Source: Ilex aquifolium
Taxonomy: Eukaryota; Streptophyta; Magnoliopsida; Aquifoliales; Aquifoliaceae
Direction: 5' to 3'
Length of the DNA stretch: 64,000 nucleotides
NCBI GenBank assembly: GCA_951799425.1
Contig: OX637403.1
Span: 26,104,311 to 26,168,310, forward strand
Part shown: positions 31,836 to 44,594 of the stretch, one piece after another
Numbering within the stretch: position 1 is the stretch's first letter
Layout: each line of letters opens with the position of its first letter
Program-made: the position numbers and the translations under genes
The notes under the pieces: generated by a model
What the model was told of the DNA's origin: nothing
Database searches by the model: none
Seen by the model: the letters and a program-made list of their open reading frames with translations, nothing else

Positions 31836-32906
31836 CTAAGAACTCTGGCCTAGGCTCCTCATCTGAGCCCTCAACTCTCTCATCTCCTTCCTCATCTCCC
31901 TCTGCTCCCTCAAAATCTCAAATAACAACTGCCTATCTGTCCTGGGATCAGTATCCTCATCCACTGGTAAATCAAAATCCTCGTCCAAATTAAGGAATTG
32001 ATCCCACTGCTCCACAGGTACTGTCTCCTCGACTGCAGCCTCTCCTTGCTGCTCGGCGGCCTGCCCCCTCTTTCCTGCTGGCCTAATCACACTCTGACTC
32101 TTCAGAAGAGAGCCAGAGTTGAGCACAACTACTTTCTTGGCCTGCTCCATGGTGGCGTCGATCACCACCCATGCCTGCTCACAAAGCGCAGTGGCCAGGC
32201 CAGTAAAAGGGAGAGACCCCTTCTTCGGGTCTACAATGGCTCGCTGCATCTCGGCAAAAATCAGTGAAGGGAGGTCGATAGACTATCTGGTACCCATGGC
32301 GTAGAGAAGTGGAGCTCGGTCGGGGTAGATGTGATTGTTCCTCAACAAGGGAGAAATATTTGATACTAAAATTAGGTTCAGTATCTTATACTTGTTCGTC
32401 AAGTCGCCCTGCTGAAGGAACCTAAAATCAGCAGTCCAAACAAAATCTTCATCCCCAAGCAGCTCTCTCCCTACCACATCTCCTGAATAGTTCTGGGGGT
32501 AATCTGGGTTGGCCACTCGGGCCTGAAGCATACTTGTCAGTCTGGCGATGGTTGTGGTGTCGACTCTGATGTGCTTACCCCGAATATAAGTGCGAAAAAT
32601 GTCATTGTCGCAGTCATCCACATTGCTATAGAACTCGTGAGCTAGCACAGGTATGCACGGCCACTCCCGGCCCATAAAATCGGCCCACCTCCTAGAACAA
32701 ATGATGTCCTGGACCCCTATTCTCGCAAAGTCTTCGTACTCTATCTGTCTCTCGCACACATAGGGCTTAGTTGTGTAGTGTTTAAAAAATCTTACTCGTG
32801 CTTCTAGAGTCTCGAAACGGATGGGGTCAAAAGTAGTGTCTTCCTCCTGAGGCTCTTGTGTCCCAATACGAGGCCTTTTGTAAGTTGAAGCTCGTGGGGG
32901 TGCCAT
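31836..32906 (-). pseudogene. Extra 3' ORF of gypsy element, one stop codon
   Basis: Starting at the ATG at 32906 (MAPPRASTYKRPRIG), the frame runs to 31836 with one in-frame TAG at 32285-32283, after YAMGTR. Without it the product is about 356 residues. The first part (RRWADFMGREWPCIPVLAHE, FYSNVDD, RTYIRGKHIRVDTTTIARL) resembles the putative plant transposon protein domain often found in Ty3/gypsy elements and their relics; this is from memory. The last part is acidic, then a coiled-coil-like tail (LREQREMRKEMRELRAQMRS). Position 3' of integrase on the same strand matches the additional ORFs known in some plant gypsy lineages. Function unknown. Confidence 0.7.
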
Positions 32907-33019
32907 GGAGTAAGAGACAAGGCAAGATTTTTGAAATAGGCGGGAAATGTTTTTTTTTGGAACTAGAATAGTTGAAAAAGAATGAAAAAAATGGTTCAGG
33001 ACCCTTCTATTTATAATTT

Positions 33020-33290
33020 TTCACGTGTCCGGACGCATGAGTTTCAACCGTCCGAACACGCCTCAACTACCGCCTTTATTAGCCTCAAAGAGCACGTGTC
33101 CAGACGCGTGATCAATTCGTGTCTGGACGCGCCTCTAAATTTTGAACCGTGGTCTTCGCGTCCGGACGCGTGATGAAATCACGTCCGGACGCATGTTCCA
33201 GTGAACTCAGGTCCTTAAGCTCACGTCCAAATGCATGTTCCAGAGGGTTTTTCTCTATGCCATACGCGTCTGGACGAGTAATCCAGAGGA
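33020..33290. repeat. GTCCGGACGCG phrase array
   Basis: Eight variants of GTCCGGACGCGTG or GTCCGGACGCGCC in the same orientation at about 33027, 33050, 33099, 33121, 33160, 33183, 33226 and 33268, spaced irregularly (about 22-60 bp). Three more lie near 29592, 29655 and 29677. The core TCCGGA is palindromic and the unit is CpG-rich within AT-rich DNA. Confidence 0.75.
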
Positions 33291-33657
33291 CTCCTTTCTC
33301 CATACTTAGAAAAAAATTTCAATTTTAGCAATTTTTCCCTTAAACTAGCAAAACTTAACCTACAAAACTCCTGAAAAACCTAAATTAATTTTTTTTTAAA
33401 TTAACAACAAAATATTGTAGATACACGTGTACAATGTATGATCAATAAAACAAGCATGCTCACCCCCCACTCAAAAATTTACATTGTCCCCAATGTATTA
33501 ATAAACAATACAAGCACAGTTAAGAGTAAAGAAGGACATACCAGATGCGCTATATTGTGCACGTGTATCTGCAATATCTCATAAAATAGAAGAGAAAAAA
33601 AACAACATACACAATATACAATAATATACAAAAATTGGGTTGAATGTTAGAGATGAA

Positions 33658-34770
33658 TTATTCATAGTGGGGATCCACCAACCCGATGGATTCCACTTCT
33701 ACTATACCTCCTTCCAAGAATGGTTTCAATCTTTGTCCATTAAATTTAAAAGTGTTCCCATTCTTGGGATTTTCTATCTCCACCGTTCCATATGGAAAAA
33801 CTTCTTTAACGATATATGGGTCACTCCATCTGGTTCGAAGTTTTCCTTTGAATAGATATAATCTAGAATTATACAAAAGAACCTTTTGTAAAGGTGTAAA
33901 AGTTTTTTCGTAATATATTTTTATCATGGAACACATTCATTCATTCTTTGCTAATTCTAGAGTTCTCATAAGCCCTCATTTCGGATTTTCTCAAGCTCAT
34001 TTAGCTGTAATTTTCGTAGGGCGCTAGCTTTGTCAAAACTAAAATTAAACATTTTAATGACACAATATGCTTTATACGGAGACATGTCAATCGAGATTTT
34101 GTAAGCAGTACGATATGCCCATAACGCATCAGTTAGTCATAAAGACCAATCTTTACGATCAGGGTTAACCATTTTTTTCTAAAATATAAGAAAGCTCCAG
34201 ATTGGCTAGCTTAGCTTGACCACTTGTCTGTGGGTGATAGGGGGTTGCAACTTTATGTGTTACACCATATTTTTTTATTAAAGTTTCAAAAGATTTATTC
34301 CAAAAATGCAGTCCCCCATCACTAATAATGGCTCGAGGTATACCAAATATAGACAAAATATTTTCTTTTAAAAATTTTAAAACAACTTTACGATCATTTG
34401 TCCGACATGGTACAACCTCGACCCATTTAGAAATATAATCTACCGCCACTAAAATGTACATGTATCCAAAAGATGGGAGAAAATGTCCCATGAAATCAAT
34501 GCACCAATAGTCAAAAATTTATATTATCAAAATCGGATTAAGAGACATCATATTTCTACAGGTTAATCCCCCTAGTCTTTGACGACGCTCGCAAACCTTA
34601 CAAAAATTATAGGCATCTTTAAAAATTGTTGGCCAATAAAACCCACACTGCAAAACCTTTGCAGCGATTTTCTTCATTGAAAAGTGGCCCCCACACGCTC
34701 CTGAGTGACAAAAAGATAGTATGCTACTTACCTCATCATCAGGTACGCATCTCCGGATAATTTGATATGA
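33658..34770 (-). pseudogene. Gypsy integrase, broken
   Basis: Read on the minus strand: an HHCC zinc finger (CHSGACGGHFSMKKI, then FCKVCERRQR), then the core with VAVDYISKWVE (first Asp) and ISDGGLHF (second Asp). At the usual third site, where gypsy elements have GQAE or GQTE, it reads SGQAKLANLE, so the catalytic Glu is replaced by Lys. The C-terminal part (33936-33658) has RTRWSDPYIVKEVFPYGTVE and ends VDPHYE. Several stops separate the pieces. It would not integrate. Confidence 0.85.
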
Positions 34771-34777
34771 ACAATAT

Positions 34778-35330
34778 TTAAAAAGAATGGATCATCCCAG
34801 AATTTCTTACTTCAACCAAAAATTTCTTCTTATCCAAGGCATTCCAAGAAGGTGGCATATTACCTGTAACGAGAAAATTTACGATGTCAGCAAACCAAGG
34901 TAATGATGAAATAGCCAACAATTGTTCATCGGGGAATGTATCCTTAATTGGCATTGTCTCTATTGGCACATCGCTCACAAATCTAGACAAGTTGTCGACC
35001 ACTACATTCTCTAATCTTTTTGTTATCTTTAATTGTTAGGTCAAATTCCTGAAGTAGGAGGATCCACCTAAGCAGTTTTGGCTTTGCATCTTTCTTAGTT
35101 AACAGATATTTAAGAGTTGCATGGTCTGTGAAAATAACAATAGGGGATCCTACTAAATAAGACCTAAACTTGTCTAGAGCAAATACTATTACTAGTAATT
35201 CGTTTTCTGTAGTATAATAGTTCATTTGTGCATTGTTTAAAATCCTACTAGTATAGTATATGACATGTGGTTTTTTCTCATTACGTTGTCCTAAAACTGC
35301 CCTTACAGCGTAATCACTAGCGTCACACAT
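34778..35330 (-). pseudogene. Gypsy RNase H and connection domain
   Basis: [15 protein letters not shown] (first catalytic Asp), [19 protein letters not shown] (catalytic Glu), [11 protein letters not shown] and KKIRECSG are standard gypsy RNase H motifs. It is in the same frame as the RT upstream, separated by a TGA at about 35349-35351 where the family has Trp. A frame change near 35000 leads into the linker ([10 protein letters not shown]) before integrase. Confidence 0.85.
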
Positions 35331-35348
35331 GATTTCAAAATGAAGATT

Positions 35349-36483
35349 TCAATATGTGGGTTGCATAATTGGAGCAGTGATGAACATGCCTTTTAGCTTG
35401 TCAAAAGCCTCTTGGCACGACGCATCCCACTCAAAAGGTGTGTCTTTCCCTAGGAGATGATAAAATGGTCTAGATATAAAATTAAAGTCTTTTATGAACC
35501 TCCTATAAAAACCAGCGTGACCCAAAAAAAATCTGACATCCTTAAGGGTTTTGGGGGTAGGTAAATTAACAATTAACTCAATCTTAGCTCTATCAACCTG
35601 AATTCCCTCAAATGAGACAATGTGACCAAAGACAATTCCCTTTCGAACCATAAAGTGACATTTTTTCCAATTAAGTACAAGGTTCTTTTCTTCACATCGA
35701 ATTAACATTTTCTCAAGATTTAAAAGGCAGTCATCATATGTATCACCGAAAATAGCAAAATCATCCATAAAAACTTCAAGAAAACACTCAACTATGTCAC
35801 TAAAAATACTAAGCATACACCTTTTAAAGGTCGCAGGTGCATTGCAAAGTCCAAGATGCATCATTCGATAAGCAAATGTACCAAAAGGACAAGTAAATGT
35901 GGTTTTCTCTTGGTCTTCTAGGGTTATCTCGATTTGGTTATATCCTGAATAACCATCCAAAAAGCAGTAAAACATATGTGATGCCACCATTTCCAAAATT
36001 AGAGAAGTGATCTTTTCTAGTCACATAATTTAATTTTCTGTTGTCAATGCACATTCTCCGACTAGTTATTGTCCTAGTTGGTACAAGTTCATTATTGTCA
36101 TTGGCAACTACAGTGACACCTGATTTCTTGGGGACTACTTGTGTAGGACTTACCCACTTACTATCTGCAATAGGGTAAATTATTCCTACATCTAACAATT
36201 TTAGCACTTCATTTCTTACAACTTCCTTCATATGTGGGTTAAGTGTCCTTTGCATCTCCCTAGATGTTTTAGCATTATCTTCTAAATATATCTTGTGAGT
36301 GCAAACTAAAGGACTAATCCATTTTATATCAGCAAGAGTCCAACCAATGACATCCTTATGCTGTCTAAGAAGTTGTAGTAACATACCTTCTTGTGCCGAA
36401 CTTAAATGAAAAGAAATTATTATCGGATATGTCTCATCATCTCCTAAAAATGCATACTTTAAGTCCACCGGTAATGGTTTCAA
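35349..36483 (-). pseudogene. Gypsy reverse transcriptase, frameshifted
   Basis: First part: LLDVGIIYPIADSKWVSPTQ, VPKKSGVTVV, RMCIDNRKLNYVTRKDHF. A deletion and frameshift near 35990 removes the block after KDHF. It continues FLDGYSGYNQIEI (first Asp), CPFGTFAYRMMHLGL and EVFMDDFAIFG (FMDD catalytic site), then VDRAKIELIVNLP and GHAGFYRRFIKDF. It is a Ty3/gypsy RT of the Athila/Tat-like type by resemblance. Confidence 0.9.
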
Positions 36484-36558
36484 TTCGAGCTTGGGAGTTT
36501 TATCACTTGATGGAATTGGAGGATTGGTTCTTGGTGGAAGCTCCTCAAATTTTTGTCT

Positions 36559-37611
36559 CTAATCCTTTACTTCAAGAACCTGTGAAGAATTCAACAATTC
36601 AATCAATTCACTAATTTCAAAGTTATCTTCACTCATCTCTAACAATGAAGGTTGTTCCAGCAAACATGCTTCAAGTGGATCAAACAAAGAAGAATCATAT
36701 ACTCTGCTTGGAACAATGGATTCAATCATATTAATTTCATGCACGTCCTCATCAACCTCCCTTGGTTGTTTGCAAACATTAAAAATATTAAGTTCTAATG
36801 TCATATTACCAAAAGATAAGTTCATCACATCATTCCTGCAATTAATTAGGGCATTTGAAGTAGTAAGGAATGGTTTGCCTAATATTACAGAAATTTGAGC
36901 ATTAGAACTTAACGCAGGTTGAGTATCCAAAATTATAAAATTCATAGGAAAGTAAAAATTATCAACCTGTACCAATACATCTTCCACCATACCCCTCGGT
37001 ATTTTTACTGATCGGTCAGCCAATTGTAGTGTAACCGAAGTGAGTTTCAACTCCCCCAACCCTAATTGCTCATAAATTGAGTAAGGGAGCAAATTCACAC
37101 TAACTGTTAAATCTAATAAAGCCTGTTCAATTTTATGTTGCCTATAATACATGAGATGGTAGGACAACCAGGGTCTTTATATTTTGGTGGAGTCCTATGT
37201 TGTATGATGGAAGATACTTGCTTAGTCAAAAATGCCTTCTTTGGCACATTTAATTTTCTTTTAACAGTGCACAAATCTTTCAAAAAATTTGCATAAGAAG
37301 GTATCTATTTTATAGCATCCAACAAGGGGATATTGATCTTTACCTACTTAAAAATTTTCAACATTTCATTGTGCAAGTTTGGCTTGATAGACGTAAGTAA
37401 TCTCTGTGGGAATGGTGCTGATGTCGAGTACCTCTCAGGCTTAATGATTTCAGAATGGTCAACTTTATCACCTTTCTGTAGGTTTTAAAATTTCATCAGA
37501 TTCTTGATCTTTAGTAGGAACAATTTTGTTAATTACTTTCCCACTACGAAGTGTGGTGATAGACTTTACCTGCTCATAGATAGTGTCAGATGTGCCAATC
37601 TCATTCATATT
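36559..37611 (-). pseudogene. Gypsy protease and gag/pro linker remnant; element truncated
   Basis: The minus-strand frame at 37167-36559 contains LLDLTVSVNLLPYSIYEQLG, the retroelement aspartic protease region; the D-(L)-G seen in relatives reads DLT here. It shares frame with RT apart from a TAG at about 36559. Further upstream, near 37560, SITTLRSGKVINK is a typical gag/pro junction. The gag gene and 5' LTR are absent: similarity ends at about 37611, where the second copy of the segmental duplication begins. Confidence 0.75.
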
Positions 37612-40418
37612 ATGTGCTTACCAATAGGCAGACTTTTCATTTTCTTACATGTTTTTAACGTCCTCTTTGGATATTATAAGAAGGCATTGTGGTACTACAA
37701 AGTAAGGTATAGAATTAGAGTTCTTCCCATTCTATATTTGTAGCGTTTAGTTATCTTATGTCAATATTTCTTTTGTGACTTTAATTAGATAAATTATAGG
37801 TTAGATATGCTCTTTACAAGGATTAAAAAAGTGCTATACTATCAAATCCATCATAAAAGTTTCCTTCAAATGTAGTTAGGAGAAGTTTTCATAATGGATG
37901 TTATGTAATGGATGCGTGAAAAAAACATTTCTTTTCCTTCAAGGATGTTCAGTTCAACTTCATTGTTTTTCTTTGATGATTCAAGTTCTGGCCTTCAAAT
38001 TGTCATCATTTGAACCAGAGGACGCAAGTAATTTTTTTTTGTATTTTAATGGTGTTGGTTGTGTACATTAATTTAGTGTCAAAGCAAGTAATGTATATTA
38101 AACAATGAAGTGAATTCCACGTACGCTACCTAATGGAGAGTTAGTTAATCTCATTTCTTAATTCTTTGTTTAGTTTAAGACTCAAACAAGGAGAAATGAT
38201 ATTCTTAGCAAGAAGCTTGACTACAAATTTATTTTTTTGGTTTCTTATCTTGTAAAAGTATGAACCAAACTCTACACCATGTTGAGGTGAAAATTTTAGT
38301 TTCATCAGAAAACTACAAATAATTTTCTTAAGTGTATAAACTCAATTGATACATCTTCCTGTCAAACTTAAGAAGGATGTAAACGAGATTGTTAAAATTA
38401 ATATTGTGCCTCTGTACCTTCTAATGAACCATAGTGCTCGAATTCATGCTCTATCATTTCATTCTTATTAATCTATACTACTATAAAATGTCAACAAAAG
38501 TGAAAAAATTTTGATTGACTATAATAACCTTAATAATATAATTAATACTCATTTTATCCTTTTGGACATGTGACCTTTAACTTTTTTCAAATGCCCGTGT
38601 TAAAATATATATGCCCTTTAATCTTTCTTTAATTGACTTAAATATGTACATAAATTATGTTAATTATTCCGAATGCATCTTTAGCCTATTGTCTTCCGCA
38701 ATAGACACCTATCTTTTCTTCCATGTGACCTCATTCAATTGCAGAAATTCAATTTGCAGGCACTCCCAAAGATAATTCATTTTGAAGAACCGGTAGTGGA
38801 AGAAAAAATTTTGAGCCCCGCCAAAGGCCTATGAAGCTACCACTGAGCATAAGCATCCCCGTGTAATTTTTCTTAGAAAAATCTTCTGAATTCTATTTTT
38901 GATATCCTCAGGTGCTTGAGAAGCTACTTATTTTACCTTGTTTTTATTTTCCTGTTCGATGACGTTTATTACTTATAGAAATAGTAAAATAGATGCAGCC
39001 AAAAAATTATGTCTAATGATTTACAGAATCATTATGTCAACCTGACAAAGAAACATGTAGATTATAACATGACCTCTTTGATTACTTTCTTTTATTGTTT
39101 AAAGAACACTCATACCCATGGTAATTCCAAAATGATTAAGTCTATTCCTTCTATGATATTCAAATGTTGTGTAGAAATGAATTTTGGTTATTGTGGACTT
39201 TTTGATGAATGCGACTCATATTATGACCACTCTTGATACAAAAAATGGACACTTGTAGAAAGGATTCCTAAAGTGCCTTAACAAGAAGGTTGTTGTTGAG
39301 CTATGAAACAAGGTTGAAGAATTTGTTCCTCACTTTGTAATGCTAGGATTTGAGAATTGTACATGGAAAAGAAAAGCAGCTTATCATGTATCTATGATGT
39401 ATAGGTATCATTATATTCCTTTTGGAACTCCCTAATATTTAACTTGGTAATGAAAAAAATTTGATTTTCTTGTGCACTACCTGTTTGAGCATTTGGTTTT
39501 TTTAAATAACAGTCTTATTAAAATTATCTCTTCCCCAATTTACCTGATAAATTATTTTTGACCTTGTAGATATTAAAGAGAGGTGAGGAAGGATCATACA
39601 TATGCAGTTATAAAGGTGTCATCAAAGCCTTGGAATTATTTGGTCAATATGCTAGACACGCAACTGAAATTAAGACTCTGGAACTACTAGCTTTACCTAA
39701 GTTGGTCTAATGGAGTTCTTCTTATGAGTGGTTTAGGTGGGCCAATGGTATATTTATAACATGCTTAGTTTTATGAAGTATGTTTATGAAATTTGTTTAA
39801 GTGCTCAACATTAACTAAGTATTAGGGTTAATAGAAGATTGTTTCCTTGTATTTTACATGCAGGGAAAAAAAGAAAATTCAATAGAAATGATTCATGTTT
39901 TGGCTGATTAGATTTTCGTTTTGGATTTTATTTGTCATCGTATAATTTGATTTTCAAATAAAAAATAAATCATAAATCAAAAAAAATTCACGTGCAATGT
40001 ACGTGTGCATCAACTAGTATAATAAAATAGCTAGGAATTTATACTACATTTTGTATAATACAATTACAACGGTTTTGATTAATCTAAATTGATCCATAAC
40101 ACATGAATAAAATGATGTGTGTGTGTGTGTGTTTTGGTATATTTAGTGTGTGTGTATTTTTTCTTTGGTGTCGTAGTGGGCGCGTGAATGTGTGTGTGTT
40201 TTTTGGTATACTTGTATATATATTAGTGTATGTGTGTGAGTATTTTAGTGTGTGCGTGTGTGAATGTATGTGTTTTGGTGTATTTGTATGTGTGTATATT
40301 TTGGTATATTAGTGTACGTATTTTGGTGACTTAGTGTGTGTGTGTGATTTGGTATATTAGTTTTGTGTGTGTGTGTGTGTTTTGGCATATTAACATGCAT
40401 GTATTTTAGTGTACTAGT
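37612..40418 (+). repeat. Segmental duplication, copy B, upstream part
   Basis: Direct copy of 13365-16330 with the same Helitron and TG-rich array. It starts abruptly at GTGCTTACCAATAGG beside the truncated gypsy element and ends at about 40418 inside the TG-rich array; the rest of the duplicated block resumes at about 48231. Confidence 0.9.
38472..40017 (+). mobile_element. Helitron, 1.5 kb (copy B of the 14235 element)
   Basis: The 5' end TCTATACTACTATAAAATG follows an A. The 3' end has CACGTGCA / TACGTGTG able to fold, then CTAG at 40014-40017 before a T. The ends are better preserved than in copy A. The interior repeats the exon-like fragments (NHYVNLTKKHVDYN; ILKRGEEGSYICSYKG), again with stops. 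Confidence 0.8.
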
Positions 40419-41196
40419 GGAGCTCACATTTACTCCAAACCAAATCATGGTAATAATTCTTCCACTTTAAAATTTTCAAAAAAATCAAAATTCCATCCAC
40501 ACACATTTACAGTATGCAAGTATCAAATATTAAATTGATAAGAATAAATATTATACTTGATCTTAACCAAAAGGAGAAGAAAGATATATAGAGAATGCAT
40601 GTGTGTATATATATATATATATCGTGTTTTGGGGTTAAAAATGAGTCAATTTGGTGTAAATTTTAACAAAATTAAAGTTTTAATTATTCAAATCTACATG
40701 AGTTGTTTACTTGAACAACTAAGTAATTGTCATTGCATGATATTATAAATCTTTTTTATTGAACTCATGGGATAAAACATAGACAAAGAAAGAGTGGATT
40801 CGGATGGAAAATGGGTGAATCCATTTAGACTCATCAAAGAAAATAGGTTTATATGAAACCAATTTAACAAGATACGTATTTATCAAAAAAATTAACACAA
40901 TATGAACTCATTACATACGGTTTATATATAATTTATACATAACATGAACTCAATTATGCACGATTATAAATAAGTTGGATATGAAACCTACCCAACACTA
41001 CATGATCCATTAACAGTTCTATTCTAAGAAGTACAAAGGGTGTCGAGATTGGGGGAATTCAATATCTAGTTTTTTTTTGTAAATATCACTTGAACTCAAC
41101 TTCTCAATGTTATATTCTGATTTAGTTATGTTATGTTATATTATGTCATGTTGTTCTTTCTTTTTCTTTTTTTGATCCCTTTTTCCTATTATGCAG
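40419..41196. other. Start of DNA inserted in copy B; nothing recognised
   Basis: AT-rich sequence with no match elsewhere in the window. An (AT)n run lies near 40608-40622. No promoter or 5' exon for the gene fragment that follows could be found. Confidence 0.4.
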
Positions 41197-41613
41197 ATTC
41201 ATCTTACGACAAGGCTGAGAAAACATTCGCGATTATCATTGGATTGTTAGCTGGGGTTGCTCTAATTATCATTTTCTTAACTTTCATGGGAAAGGTGCTT
41301 GGAGGAAATGGTATGATATTTTTATTACCTTTTTCTTTTACAAGCAATGTTACAGAGACCCAATTCAAGAGCCTAATTAGAGACCTAATTCAATGTAAAT
41401 ATTGAATTGAAAGTGAGTTTCTCCTAACATTAAAATTCACAATTGCGTCCCAGATTAGGTCCCCAAATTAGACGTTTTCCTTTCTTTTCTTTTCTTTCAT
41501 CTAGTATGTTTTCATTTTCTCAAGCATTTCCTATTCAAAGTGAGACACTAAGAATTCATCGGTATATTCTACACCATTTATTTAGCTTTCTTTTGCCTTT
41601 TGCAGGTAAATAA
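41197..41613 (+). CDS. 3' exons of a small single-pass membrane protein gene (partial)
   Basis: Exon 41197-41310 has an ATGCAG acceptor and a GTATGA donor. It encodes SSYDKAEKTFAIIIGLLAGV followed by ALIIIFLTFMGKVLGGNG: a short hydrophilic stretch then one clear membrane helix of about 21 residues. The next exon (41606-41613, TTGCAG acceptor) adds only the final Gly codon's end, Lys and TAA. The rest to about 42000 looks like 3' UTR. The phase requires an upstream exon, probably with a signal peptide, which I cannot find in the window; it is either far upstream or was lost when the segment moved. I do not recognise the family by name. Confidence 0.6.
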
Positions 41614-43655
41614 AATACACTTTGCAAGAAAAACTGGAACAGCCTTGGATCATCACTCTCCTCTGATCTGCTTTTGATAGCTCTTTTCTCTTCCTTTTTT
41701 CATTCATGATGTCAACTTTTTCCTTCTTTAAGAATTACTTCAATTTTCTATCCGAAAGAAGATTGCAAAGAAGAAATGGAAAGATGAGTCAAGGTGCATG
41801 GCTTTTTCCCTCTTGCTAAGTTTAAAGAAGGAAAAAAGAAGCAAAGATTCCATCCACCACTTAACAAAGTTGTATTGTCTAATGTGAAAAAAAAATGTCA
41901 CATTATTTCTGTAAAGGGACAGGATGATGTTTGTATCTGTTGTCTTGGTTGGTGTTGTTTTATCTTTAATGGAATTTGCTTCAACTATTGAACCATACTA
42001 CTACTTACAGTCTCAAAGCAACAGTCTCCCAACTACAGCTACCACTCACAAGAGAAACTTTATTGTATCCACGCATTTTTTTGGACTCTTAGTGTAACCA
42101 ATTTTTCATTCGTAACCGACCGCAAACAACACGTATTAGATTTCATATCTTGAATTGGGAAGGGTGGTATTTAGGAATCCCCTTGTCTCTATTGAAAATC
42201 GATCTAAGTCCATCAAATCAAGTTGTATACAACTTCCCAACCATCAATTGCAGGCAACATCACCGTGCTTATCTCAAGTTGGATGCAATGTCCATCATAC
42301 CATTAGTTAAATCCTACTAATTTCTGCAGGACCTTATATCACTATGACTCCGCACTTATTTTATTTTTTTGGGTCTAGATATTGTAGACACGAATATGTA
42401 GTGGATTACAAGCTACTATCCCGTGATTAAAGAATCTCCCTTTCAACATTATATCACTCTGACTTTGCACGGTGTAATGTGAATGGTTTTGAAAGAGATG
42501 TTGGTAGCCGTTATATGAGTCTATTTGAGATCGTCGGATGAGTTTATTAAAGTCTGTCATGTTTTATATTATAGATTATAGATAGATAGGTACATATACG
42601 TATAAGAAACATTCAGTATATTCTGTGATCAATTGTCCTGAGCCTTTAAATGCTTAGAGACCAAGGAGTTCATAATGGAGTAAAAAAAGGTAGCTGCATC
42701 CAACAAAGTAAGGTTGAAAATCACAAGATTAAAAAAGGCTTGACAAATACAAGAGTGGCAACCCAATGGCAAAGTTAACTTTATTTTAAAAGAAGATTTG
42801 ACAAAAATAAATACAAGAAGAAGTACAGTTTATCTCAATCATGGTTAGATGGCCTCACCTTTATGCTAGGATAAGATATTATCCAACATAGCATCCCCAC
42901 AGTTGTAAAGCTGAATGGAGTGACTAGTTGGATTTAATTAAGGTGAAACGTGTTTTGGAGAAAATAATATTTTGTGGCTGTCATAAAAAGTTTATTTTTT
43001 GCTGCAAATACTATTTATGTCTGTCATTCTCTTTTTAGACATGTTCAGTTCCAGCTGCGGTTACACTGCTATCACCCTGGTCATGAAATCAAGAGTCGTG
43101 ATTGTTTGTTCTTACAATGTTGAAGTCACGCATGTATCCAACAATAGCTTCCTGAAACGACGAGGCTATCAAAAACGTTGTACATGAATGACTTTAACTA
43201 TCAGAATCAAAACCCACATCAAATGATTCATATTCCTCCATCGGCATCCAGACATGCACAGACGAATATGGATGTTTTTTTTCATAGAGAAAAAGAGAGT
43301 GGTTTTCTCCATGGAGGTTCGTTTGTGAAGATGTGGGTGAAATGAGTGGAGTTTGTAACACGATTAAGGTTTAATGCACTCAAGATGAATAACAACGCTA
43401 GAAATGTCCTTAATCTCTTAAAAGAATAGGACGTGAACTTAATACGGAAAATAATTTCTAAAATAGATTGACTTCTAATTTTCATTAAGATTATAAACTA
43501 AGGCCCATTGATGGCCTGGTAGATGTAGCCATAAGTTAAGCAAGCCCAAATCCACCCCGAACACGAATTTGGGTCACTTAACCTTTAGGCTTTAGCCCAC
43601 AACCAAAGCGGAATAGCAGATGTCAGATTGTGAAGTCCATTGATGCATAATAATA
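41614..43655. other. 3' flank and unassigned DNA
   Basis: No gene with support. On the minus strand around 43260-43010 a possible remnant reads VHVWMPMEEYESFDVGFDSD with stops, unrecognised. The rest is AT-rich. Confidence 0.35.
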
Positions 43656-43659
43656 TCAA

Positions 43660-44545
43660 GAGTTTTTTGGCTGTGAGTACAATTTTTTAGAGTTATTTGA
43701 GAAAAAAGTATATGGATAAGTTGTTTACTCTATTAAGTTTAATTTTAATAAAATATATTGTATTTAGGTACAAAATTTAAATGAAATCAAATTTTTTTTA
43801 CCTAAATACCCTCCCTTAAATTATGCATTATTGATTGGTAGTTATATATCTAATCAACTATGTAAAGATTCTCAATCTCTCTCTCTCCCTCTCCCCGTTA
43901 CTTTCCCCATCTCTCTCCTATTTTCTCTCTCTATCATTGATAATTTATTTTATTTTCAAATATATAAAAATTTGATTTATTTTTGCATCTCTCTCTCCCC
44001 TATTTTTTCTCTCTCTCCCCCTATTTTCTCTAACCGTTTCTCTCTCTTTCTATTTATATCAACATTATAACAATACAATTACACCAATCAGTTACAAGTG
44101 TCCTATAATACACAAAATAGTTACTCATATGTTCTAATAAACCAAACAGTTACACCAAACAATAACACAAAATTATGATACCAACCTAATTTGTCATTCA
44201 GTTATTTACAAAAACTAAATAATTGCACCATTTAGTATTACGACATCGTTACACCAATTATATATACCAAATTTAGTATAATGGTAAAATCTTTTGTGTA
44301 ATGATAAACCCAATTTGGTGTATGTAATTGGTATAATCATGTCGTGATACTAAATGGTGTAACTCTTTGATTTATATAAAAAACTTAATGACAAATTGAG
44401 TTGGTATTGTAATTTCGTAGAATTGTTTAGTGTAACTGTTTGATGTATTAGAACGCATGAGTAATTGTTTGGTGTATTATATGACAATTGTAATTAATTG
44501 GTGTAACTGATTAGTGTAATTGTGTTGTTGTAACGTTGATATAAG

Positions 44546-44594
<49 letters not shown>

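Noticed and set aside
31998..32304. Plus-strand frames of 61-89 codons
   Set aside because: Antisense to the gypsy extra ORF, whose motifs are on the minus strand.
40103..40448. Frames in the 40.1-40.4 kb TG-rich array
   Set aside because: Repeat translation, open on both strands.
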